64,000 nt of DNA from CAZXEJ01 sp964639895 (GTDB taxonomy: Bacteria; Desulfobacterota_D; UBA1144; Nemesobacterales; JADFKM01), in contig CAZXEJ010000001.1 of the NCBI GenBank assembly GCA_964639895.1, positions 124,001 to 188,000 of the forward strand. Direction: 5' to 3'. Both the position numbers and the translations under genes were made by a program. Every line of letters starts with the position of its first letter. Position 1 is the first letter of the stretch. This document shows, piece after piece, positions 28,244-35,951 of the stretch. The notes under the pieces are model-generated. The model worked only from the letters and a program-made list of their open reading frames with translations. It made no database searches and was not told the origin of the DNA.

Positions 28244-29011
28244 CTACAAACCCCCGGCACTCCCGACGACGACCCTGCCCCCCATACCAAGGCGCCTGCA
28301 ACTCTCTATGAAGGCGCCGAAAAGCTTGCGCGACACCTCCCGCTCCTCGCGTTCCGGATGCCACTGCACCCCAACGAAAAACGGCGCGTCTCCTCCGGCG
28401 GCGGCCAGCTCCACGGCCTCGACGAGGCCGTCCGGGGAACGGCCCACGGCCACGAGCCCCTTGCCGAGCCTGCGTATCCCCTGATGATGGAAGCTCTCCA
28501 CCCATACCTTCGGCACCCCCAGCACGGCCCCCAGCCGCGACTCCCTGGCGATGCGTACCTCGTGGACGCTGCCGCCCCCGTGCTCCACGGCCCCCTCGAG
28601 CTGGGAAGGAAGGTGTTGGTAGAGCGAGCCGCCGAAGAACACGTTCAGGGTCTGCATGCCGTTGCACACGGCCAGAAGGGGCTTTCTCATCTCGAGCGCG
28701 TATCTCAGGACGGCGAACTCGGCCTCGGTGCGGCGCTTGCTCATGGGGCGCAGCTCTTCGTGAGGGGTCTCGCCGTAGTAGGCGGGGTCTATATCCCTGC
28801 CGCCGGGCAGCAACACGCCGTCCACCTTGGCCACAAGCGAGCGCAGCGCACGCTCTCCTTCCTCGGTGAGGACGAGCGATGGCAGATAGACCGGCACGCC
28901 CCCGTAGCGGGTCACGGCCTCGGCGTAGACCGTATCCATGGAGTAGCTCGGTTCGTCGTCTACGACCTTGAAATCGGTGGTGATACCTATGACGGGCAAT
29001 CTCCCATCCAT
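28244..29011 (-). CDS. Class I glutamine amidotransferase, PuuD-like (peptidase C26)
   Basis: A 255-residue protein of the gamma-glutamyl-GABA hydrolase family. The nucleophile is in LLAVCNGMQTLNVFFGG, where the usual CRG is CNG. The partner His and Glu are in GVQWHPE, and VLLPGGRDIDPAYYGE and SFHHQGI are family motifs. Hydrolysis of gamma-glutamyl amides is expected, with the natural substrate unknown. The ATG at 29011 begins MDGRLPVIGITTDF, with GGAGG 11 bases upstream. It follows the PP2C gene by 84 bases on the same strand and may be the third gene of the kinase-phosphatase transcript. Confidence 0.88.
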   Translation of the reverse strand: MDGRLPVIGITTDFKVVDDEPSYSMDTVYAEAVTRYGGVPVYLPSLVLTEEGERALRSLVAKVDGVLLPGGRDIDPAYYGETPHEELRPMSKRRTEAEFAVLRYALEMRKPLLAVCNGMQTLNVFFGGSLYQHLPSQLEGAVEHGGGSVHEVRIARESRLGAVLGVPKVWVESFHHQGIRRLGKGLVAVGRSPDGLVEAVELAAAGGDAPFFVGVQWHPEREEREVSRKLFGAFIESCRRLGMGGRVVVGSAGGL

Positions 29012-29095
29012 CCTGATTTCGACCTCCGGATATGGACGACATCGGACCCGACACGGCGGCCGGACAGACGCAACCGACGGGTACGACAATCCCTC

Positions 29096-29884
29096 CTATA
29101 CCATATTATCGTCCATCTTGACGGCAACTATAGTGATATTGTCCTCGCCGCCCTCCTCGTTGGCCCGACGAATCAACTCCGTAACCGTCTGCCTGGGGCC
29201 GTCGCACGACATCACCACCGAGTGGATCTCTTCGTCGCTGAGCATGTCCCACAACCCGTCGGTGCAGAGAAGCACAACGTCCGTGCGGAACAGCTTCTCG
29301 CGCACGTACTCGGGCTCGAGCGCGAACGGGGCGCCAACGGCCTGGCTGATGTGGTTCCTGAGCGGGCTGCGGCGCGCCTCTTCAGGGGTCATGCGGCCGT
29401 CCCTGACCATCTCCCACACGCTGGAATGGTCGTTGGTGAGCTGCGTTATGCCGAATCGGTTGATTACGTAGGCGCGGGAGTCACCCACATGGGACACGTG
29501 GAGGTGGCGATCGTGGATGAAGCATATCATGATGGTGGTACCCATGCCCACGTACTCGGGCCTCGTGCGGGAAAGCTCCACAATGTGGCCGTGCGCCTCG
29601 TGGATGGCGCCTGTGAGCTCCTGCGGTATCAACTCGGGCAACTCCCTCATGGCCTCGACGCGGTCCTCGGTGAAGAAATTGCATACCAACTCCACCGCCT
29701 CGGCGCTGGCCACGTCGCCCGCGTTGTGGCCCCCCATACCGTCGGCCACGACGTAGAGACCCTTCTCGGGGCAGAGCTTGAAGTAGTCCTCGTTACGGCT
29801 ACGCTTGATGCCGGTGTCGGTCGCCCCGAAACACGACTCCACACCGGCCCTCCCGCGCCGCAGCAGTCTCCTCAGCATCTCCAT
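29096..29884 (-). CDS. PP2C-type serine/threonine protein phosphatase
   Basis: Metal-dependent phosphatase of 262 residues. All Asp ligands of the binuclear centre are visible: RNEDYF, VADGMGGHNAG, HVGDSRAYV, LLCTDGLWD and GEDNITIV. I prefer the ATG at 29884 because GGGAGA lies 6 bases upstream. A GTG at 29932 would overlap the end of the kinase gene by 8 bases. No membrane segment is present. The preceding gene encodes a Ser/Thr kinase with WD40 propellers, so the phosphatase most likely reverses its signalling. Confidence 0.93.
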   Translation of the reverse strand: MEMLRRLLRRGRAGVESCFGATDTGIKRSRNEDYFKLCPEKGLYVVADGMGGHNAGDVASAEAVELVCNFFTEDRVEAMRELPELIPQELTGAIHEAHGHIVELSRTRPEYVGMGTTIMICFIHDRHLHVSHVGDSRAYVINRFGITQLTNDHSSVWEMVRDGRMTPEEARRSPLRNHISQAVGAPFALEPEYVREKLFRTDVVLLCTDGLWDMLSDEEIHSVVMSCDGPRQTVTELIRRANEEGGEDNITIVAVKMDDNMV

Positions 29885-29924
29885 CGCACGTCTCCCGTCC
29901 GCCGCCGCCCGAGCCAGCCCCCGC

Positions 29925-32900
29925 TCAGCCACGGTCGGCCCCCCGCCCGAAGTCCCACGTCCACTTGAACTCCCACAGCATGACCGTGCCGTCCCAGCTG
30001 CACGAAGCCGCGTAACGACCGCACGGCGAGAAATCGACGCTTGTCACCCAGGCCGTGTGGCCCTCGAACCTCCTGAGCTCTCTCCTTTCCACCACGTCCC
30101 ACAACCTCATTGTGGCATCGCGACCGGCCGTAAGGACGAAGCGGTCGCCCGGGCACCAGCACACCTGCGACACCCAGCTCCTGTGCCCCTCGAACATCCC
30201 AACCTCCTCACCCGTACGGACGTCCCACAGGCGAAGGGTGTCGTCCTGTCCTCCCGAGGCGATGCGTTGCCCGTCGTGCGAGAAGCGGGCATCCATCACG
30301 CCGTTCGGATGCCCTTCAAAGCTCCGCACCACGGTGCCGCCTTTGAGCGACCAGATCCTGATCGTGCCGTCCTCGCCGGCCGAGACCACCTGTGAGTTGT
30401 CGGGCGAGAAGGAGGCCGAGTAGACGGCCCCTTGGTGACCCTCGAAGCTTAACACCTCCTTGCCGGTGTGGACGTCCCAGAGTCTGATGGTGCCGTCGGT
30501 GGCCGAAGACAGCACGTAGCGGTCGTCGGCCGAGAAGCTCACCGACGTGATGTAGCCCTCGTGCCCGCGGAACTCCTTGAGGACGCGACCACGGGCGAGA
30601 TCCCACAGCTTAACCACCCTGTCCCAGCCTCCCGAGGCGACGAGCGCGCCGTCTGAAGAGACGTCTACGCAGCTTACGTGCACGGTGCTCCCCCTTTCCT
30701 CGTGCAGCACGGCCCTCTCGTGGCCGGCCGGCACCTCCCACAGCCTGACGGCGCCGTCGCAACCGGCCGAGAGCAACCCGCCGCCCGGAGTGAAACGGAC
30801 AGCCGTAACCCAGTCGGAATGTCCGCTCAGAGTCCTGAGCGACCATGCCCCCTCAAGCCCGGTCCTCGGTGCCCCGGCCTCCGCGGCGCACCGGACGACG
30901 GCGTCCAGGAAGGCCCGGTCCCTTTCGTAGCCGGGCAGACTGAGGCCCTTCTCAAGCAGCACGAAGGCATCGCCGTAGCGCCCCTCGACCATCTTCTCCT
31001 CGGCCATCGCCAGCAGCCGTCGAGCCCTGTCGCTCTCGGTCCCGATGGTGGAGACCGTCTTCACCCTGCACAACATCGGGAACGGGTGAACGTGGGCGGG
31101 GATCTCCGTCGGGTATTGGACGTCCCACAACACTAGCACGCCGTCGGAGCCACACGAGACCGCGCGTGAACCGCCGTCTGCGAAACACAGCCCTGATACC
31201 CTGCCCGTGTGTCCCTCCTGCCACGAGCCGTGTCCGCTCTCGACCCTCCAGAGCCGCAGCAGCTTGTCCCACCCGCCGCTCAGCACGTACCTTCCCCCGC
31301 GGGAGAAGGCCACGCGGCTTACGGTGTCGCTGTGTAACCTGTACTCACGCAACTGCCTGCCGCCGACCACATCCCAGAGCCTGACCGTGTAGTCGGCACC
31401 GCCCGAGGCCGCCAGCCTGCCGTCGGGAGAGAACGCCACCGTGTGGACCGCGCCGTTGTGCCCCTCGTACACGCGTACCTCCCTGCCGGTACGCAAGTCC
31501 CAGAGCTTTACGAGACCGTCGAGGCCGCCGGTCATTAGGTAGCGGCCGTCCGGCGAGAAGTCCACGTCCAGCGTCCCGCCCTTGTGGGCCGCGAAGCTTG
31601 ACGCCACGTCTCCGGTCTCGAAATCCCACACCAAGACGGTCGAATCGCCCGAGGCACTGGCCACCCGGACACCGTCCGGAGAGAACCTTATGGCGCTTAT
31701 GGCACCGCCGTGGGGCGAGAGCGACCTCGAAAGGCGTCGTTCCGTCAAGTCCCATACCGCAACGACGCCGTCCTCGCCGCCGGAGACGACCCAATCGCCG
31801 TCACCATCGATTACGAGGGCGGTGACCGCCGCATCGTGTCCCTCGAGGGTCCTGATGAGGGTGCCGGAGAAGACGTCCCACAGGGCTATCGTGCCGTTCG
31901 CACTTCCGGTCAGCACGCGTCTCCCGTCATCCGAGACGGCCAGAGCCGTGAAATCCTCAAGGCCCCAGCTGGCACCGCGTATGACCTTCCTGGGGCGCAG
32001 CGCGTTGTCCTCGGCACGCGCCAGCGCCCCGCCGAACTCGGGCACCTCGCCGCGCCATCGCGTGCGCCGAATCTCTCTTGCGGCCTCGACGTCCCCTCTC
32101 TCAAGGTGTATCCACCCCATGCACCTCCAGTATTCGGGCGATTCCCCCCACGTGCTCTCGAGCTCGCGCATCCGGGCCAACAACGCCTCGTCCGTTATCT
32201 CCAGCCGCCGCCACTCGGTGTAACCGTAGTTGAAGTTGGCCTCCAGATGGTGGGGATCCTCCTCGAGCGCCCTGCGCCACAACGTCTTGGCCTCGGCCGT
32301 CCGGCCCAGCTCCCAGTACGAGATGGCCCTGTTGTTGAGGCCGTCGGCCTTTAGACCTATGTGCGACACCTCGGCGTAGCGGGGCGCCTCGCCGTAGAGC
32401 TCCTCGTAGATTGAGACGAGCTCGTCTTTGAGCTCAAGGAACGACGAGAACCTGTCCCCGGGGTCGAAGGCCACACACCTCTCCATGAGGCGCACGAGCG
32501 ATGGGGGCACCTCGGGCCTGATTTGACGCGGGTCCAGAGGCGACTCGTTCACACGCCAAGCGTCACGCACCGACCCCTTGTAGGGACGGCGCCCGCAGAA
32601 CATCTCGTACATGCAGACGCCGAATGAATAGATGTCGGCCCTGAAGTCGACGCCGTGGGAATCCTCCCACTGCTCGGGCGGCATGTAGTAGGGCGAGCCC
32701 ATGATCGCACCGGCCGAAGTTATCTCTCCGCCAGCGGTGGCCAGATCCATGAAAGCCACCGAGCCGTCCCCACCGTCGCCGCCGACCCCGGAATCGAGCA
32801 TGGCTATGCCGAAGTCCGTTATCTTGATGAGGCCGTCGCTGGTGAGCAGGATGTTCTCGGGCTTTATGTCACGGTGCACCATGCCCTTCGAATGCGCATA

Positions 32901-33458
32901 GTGCATGCCGTGGCAGAACTGCAACGCAAGCTCCAGCCCCGAGCGGAGATCCTTCTCGTCGTAGCGCTTTATCCACTCCCTAAGGTTGCCGCCGTCCACG
33001 TACTCGATGAATATGTTGGGCACGCCCTCGATCCGGCGGACGTAGTAGCAGAACGCTATGTGCGGATGCAGGCCGAGCCCGATCCAGGCGTCGGCCTCGC
33101 GGAGGACGCGCGCGAAGTGGCGCTTCTTGGCCAGCACCTCTTCGTTGGGACACTTGATGGCCATCTTGACCTTCCACCTGAGGTGCTCGGCTATATAGAC
33201 GTACCCCATACCCCCTATCTTGACGTCCTCGACCAGGTAGGTGTCGAGGATCACGTCGCCGCGCCTCCAAACCCTCACCTCCCTCGTCAGCCAATCGTCG
33301 TCGTCTTCGTCGTCTCCGAGGGGGCTGGCGAGGGGAGTAAGAGGAGAGAGCCCCCCCTCGGCGAGCGGGGCCGCCTTGTCCGCGCGGGGCTCTTCGGCCT
33401 CGGGCGGAGAATCGCCGCCCCCGCCGAACACCCTCTTTATGCGGCCTATGAGACTCAT
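29925..33458 (-). CDS. Ser/Thr protein kinase with two WD40 beta-propellers
   Basis: A 1177-residue soluble protein. An acidic, low-complexity N-terminus (1-60) precedes a Hanks-type kinase domain: G-loop IGGMGYVY (81-88), Lys102 in MAIK, HRD at 195-197 in VHRDIKPENIL, DFG at 215-217. The activation segment carries an insert of about 30 residues (GVGGDGGDGSVAF) before SPYYMPPEQW. A TPR-like stretch follows (LNNRAISYWELGRTAEAKTLW). Then come seven WD repeats (about 535-830), a helical linker of about 85 residues, and seven more WD repeats, each ending in WD or WE. Fourteen repeats fit two seven-bladed propellers. No transmembrane helix is present, unlike most bacterial PknB-type kinases. GGAGG lies 10 bases before the ATG. 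The PP2C gene follows directly. Confidence 0.92.
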   Translation of the reverse strand: MSLIGRIKRVFGGGGDSPPEAEEPRADKAAPLAEGGLSPLTPLASPLGDDEDDDDWLTREVRVWRRGDVILDTYLVEDVKIGGMGYVYIAEHLRWKVKMAIKCPNEEVLAKKRHFARVLREADAWIGLGLHPHIAFCYYVRRIEGVPNIFIEYVDGGNLREWIKRYDEKDLRSGLELALQFCHGMHYAHSKGMVHRDIKPENILLTSDGLIKITDFGIAMLDSGVGGDGGDGSVAFMDLATAGGEITSAGAIMGSPYYMPPEQWEDSHGVDFRADIYSFGVCMYEMFCGRRPYKGSVRDAWRVNESPLDPRQIRPEVPPSLVRLMERCVAFDPGDRFSSFLELKDELVSIYEELYGEAPRYAEVSHIGLKADGLNNRAISYWELGRTAEAKTLWRRALEEDPHHLEANFNYGYTEWRRLEITDEALLARMRELESTWGESPEYWRCMGWIHLERGDVEAAREIRRTRWRGEVPEFGGALARAEDNALRPRKVIRGASWGLEDFTALAVSDDGRRVLTGSANGTIALWDVFSGTLIRTLEGHDAAVTALVIDGDGDWVVSGGEDGVVAVWDLTERRLSRSLSPHGGAISAIRFSPDGVRVASASGDSTVLVWDFETGDVASSFAAHKGGTLDVDFSPDGRYLMTGGLDGLVKLWDLRTGREVRVYEGHNGAVHTVAFSPDGRLAASGGADYTVRLWDVVGGRQLREYRLHSDTVSRVAFSRGGRYVLSGGWDKLLRLWRVESGHGSWQEGHTGRVSGLCFADGGSRAVSCGSDGVLVLWDVQYPTEIPAHVHPFPMLCRVKTVSTIGTESDRARRLLAMAEEKMVEGRYGDAFVLLEKGLSLPGYERDRAFLDAVVRCAAEAGAPRTGLEGAWSLRTLSGHSDWVTAVRFTPGGGLLSAGCDGAVRLWEVPAGHERAVLHEERGSTVHVSCVDVSSDGALVASGGWDRVVKLWDLARGRVLKEFRGHEGYITSVSFSADDRYVLSSATDGTIRLWDVHTGKEVLSFEGHQGAVYSASFSPDNSQVVSAGEDGTIRIWSLKGGTVVRSFEGHPNGVMDARFSHDGQRIASGGQDDTLRLWDVRTGEEVGMFEGHRSWVSQVCWCPGDRFVLTAGRDATMRLWDVVERRELRRFEGHTAWVTSVDFSPCGRYAASCSWDGTVMLWEFKWTWDFGRGADRG

Positions 33459-33730
33459 GGCGAACGGTCCTCCGTAGGGAGGCGAGGGGCCCCGCGACGT
33501 ACCCTCCGCCCCTCCATCGGCTAAAGTGTAACACCCCTTGGCGGCCGGACGAAAACCCTCGACGGTCCGGTGCCGGCGTCCCGCGAATGAGGGCGGCGGA
33601 GGGTAGTGGAAGGGCCGCGCCTCGGGCGCACGTAGGCCGCCGCACCGGCGCAAGCGGAGGAGCGGACGCCGGGGATCGTTTGTGGTACCATAGGGTTGTC
33701 ACACAACGCGCAGGGCCGGGAGCCCGTCGA

Positions 33731-35287
33731 GTGATCAACGAATCGACCTTCACATCCGCCGACACGGAGCAGCTCAGGCGGCACGGCATCGAGCCCGCCG
33801 AGGCCGAGCGCCACCTGGAAATGATCCGGAGCGGTACGAAAGGGGTGAAGCTCGCCCGCCCTGCCACGGCGGGCGACGGCATCGCCGTCCTCGATGAGGG
33901 CGAAGTGGCGAGGCTGTGCGCCGTCTACGAGGAGGCGCGCGCGGCCGGTCGGGCGATGAAGTTCGTGCCCGCCTCGGGGGCCGCGACGCGCATGTTCCGC
34001 GACCTCTACAGGCTGGTCGAACACGATACCGGAAGCGGCCCCGGACCTGACACCTCTCTCGAGAGGGTAGCCGCCCTGCTGACCGAGAGATTGGACGAGT
34101 TCGCCTTCTACGACGACCTCGTCCTCGCCATGGCCCGATGCGGCGCAAGCGTCGAAGAGTGCCGCAGGAGGGGTGACGCCGTCACGATAGCGCGCTACAT
34201 ACTCTCGCCCCGGGGGTTGGGCTACGGCGGCGCTCCCAAGGGGCTGGTCAAGTTCCACCGCTACGCCGACGAATCACGGACGGCGTTCGAAGAACATCTG
34301 GTCGAGACGGCCCTCTACGCCGCAGACCGCAGCGGTTGCGGCCGCATCCATTTCACCGTGAATCCCGCATACCTGGACCGCATAGAGGCCCACCTGCGCC
34401 GGCGCGCACAGAGGATGAAGGAGGAGGGAGTCGACCTCGTGATCGACCTCTCCATCCAGAACCCATCGACCGACACCGTGGCCGCCGCCCCCGACGGCTC
34501 GCCAGCCCGCAACGGGCAAGGTCGGCTGGTGCTGAGGCCCTCCGGCCACGGGGCGCTGCTCGAGAACCTGAGAACCTCGGGCGGTGAGATCGTCTTCATC
34601 AAGAACATCGACAATGTGGCCCCCGACAGGCTTAAACCTGTGACCACGCTCTACATGAGGGCGCTGGGAGGGCTGCTTGTGGAGCTCGAGCGCAGGGTGG
34701 CGGCCCTGCTCGAGAGGATGGAGGTGGAAAACGGCAAAGAGGCAACGCGCGCGGCCGAAGAGGCGCTCTCGCTGTGCCGGGAGACGTTCGGCCGTACGCC
34801 GGGGCCGGGCGGGGGGCCTCCGTCGGCGGAGGCCATGGTGCGGGCAGCACGCATGGAACTCGAAAGGCCCATACGCGTGTGCGGCATGGTGAGGAACGAG
34901 GGAGAACCCGGGGGAGGACCCTTCTGGGTGGCCGAGCCGGGAGGGGGAGCGTCGCTCCAGATCGTGGAGGAGGCCGAGGTGCAAATAGACGACGCCGAGC
35001 AGGCCGCCATCTGGCGTAGCGGCACCCATTTCAACCCCGTCGAGCTCGTGTGCGCCCTGAGGAACAGACGCGGGGAGCCCTACGACCTGGCGGCCTTCGT
35101 CAACCCCGAGCGCTACATAGTGACCGAGAAGTACCACGAGGGTCGCCCCATACGGGCGCTCGAGCGGCCGGGGCTCTGGAACGGCGCCATGCACCACTGG
35201 AACACGCTTTTCGTCGAGGTGCCCCCCGAGACGTTCACGCCTGTAAAGAGGTTCGAAGATCTGCTGCGCAAGGAGCATAAAGCTTAA
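33731..35287 (+). CDS. DUF4301 family protein
   Basis: A 518-residue cytoplasmic protein that I recognise as DUF4301, a family without a known reaction. Typical segments are MKFVPASGAATRMF, PKGLVKFHRY, HFTVNPAYLDRIEAHL and FIKNIDNVAPDRLKP, which recall nucleotide-sugar transferase-like folds. The C-terminal third contains VCGMVRNEGEPGGGPFWV and HFNPVELVCALRN. The start is GTG at 33731 with GGGAG 8 bases upstream. It is transcribed away from the kinase gene; TGGTACCAT near 33681 could be an extended -10 box. A 245-base inverted-repeat-bounded segment begins two bases after its stop. Confidence 0.8.
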   Translation: MINESTFTSADTEQLRRHGIEPAEAERHLEMIRSGTKGVKLARPATAGDGIAVLDEGEVARLCAVYEEARAAGRAMKFVPASGAATRMFRDLYRLVEHDTGSGPGPDTSLERVAALLTERLDEFAFYDDLVLAMARCGASVEECRRRGDAVTIARYILSPRGLGYGGAPKGLVKFHRYADESRTAFEEHLVETALYAADRSGCGRIHFTVNPAYLDRIEAHLRRRAQRMKEEGVDLVIDLSIQNPSTDTVAAAPDGSPARNGQGRLVLRPSGHGALLENLRTSGGEIVFIKNIDNVAPDRLKPVTTLYMRALGGLLVELERRVAALLERMEVENGKEATRAAEEALSLCRETFGRTPGPGGGPPSAEAMVRAARMELERPIRVCGMVRNEGEPGGGPFWVAEPGGGASLQIVEEAEVQIDDAEQAAIWRSGTHFNPVELVCALRNRRGEPYDLAAFVNPERYIVTEKYHEGRPIRALERPGLWNGAMHHWNTLFVEVPPETFTPVKRFEDLLRKEHKA

Positions 35288-35951
35288 AGGGAGGGTGCAG
35301 CGGACTGCGATGTGCACGCCCCCACGCGGCGAGGATGTGTCGACGAAGCAGCGGTGGCGGAGGAGCCGGACTGGGGGCACGTCATTAATGACACCCCTCC
35401 ACAAGTGCGGCGGGTCCCGAGGAAGTCCCGAGGCTGGAGAAGCCAGGCGTTCATACCCCTGCGGAGGAGAGTCCGCCCGGGGTCACGCCGGTTGCGAGAA
35501 AGGAGGAGCGCATGATTCCCTCCCTGCACCCTCCAGACGGCGGGAGGAACGCAGGCGCCGCCGCGGAGGAAAGAAGGGCCGCCGCCCCTCTACATGGAGG
35601 GCCGTTGCGTGTAAACTTATAGGTGAACGGCGGGTATGGACTCATGCCCGTACCCATTGTAATCGACACACCGGGAGGACAGGGGGCGCCCCCCGCAGTC
35701 CCCGTACGAGGGGAGAGCGAACACCCGCATCAACAACGGCGGCAAGCGCCGCTTCATCGACGCAAGACGCATGAGCAGGCCCCCCGCACGTGGGGAGGGG
35801 GCAGCGGCACGAACACGAGACCAGCAAGGAGAGTGGCGAACAGGGAAGCGGGCGGTGACGGAACCGGCGGGCCGCCGATCTCACCCCCCCGCACACGGAG
35901 TGCGGCGGTGGATCCCAACCGCTACCCTGAGACCCGAGAACCGTTGAGGCC
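35288..35951. other. Gene-free block with an 11-bp terminal inverted repeat element
   Basis: Between DUF4301 and the GH13 gene there is no supported gene. The first part (35290-35534) is closed by GGAGGGTGCAG at 35290-35300 and its exact complement CTGCACCCTCC at 35524-35534. Inside are the palindrome GTCATTAATGAC (35380-35391), the hairpins GGCT...AGCC near 35432-35444 and GCGGA...TCCGC near 35462-35477, and one copy of a 17-base motif shared with the block at 53.6-54.0 kb. The rest (35535-35951) is GC-rich. An A/T patch near 35610-35620 could be a promoter. A structured RNA or a small inverted-repeat element are both possible. Confidence 0.5.
35413..35429 (-). repeat. Copy 3 of the 17-base motif
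   Basis: On the minus strand GGGACTTCCTCGGGACC, inside the 245-base inverted-repeat-bounded segment after the DUF4301 gene. Confidence 0.45.

Noticed and set aside
35400..35540. GAGGAAGTCC, close to a conserved RNase P RNA string
   Set aside because: The rest of the RNase P core (for example an ACAGAA-type partner) and its length are missing; I do not call rnpB here.
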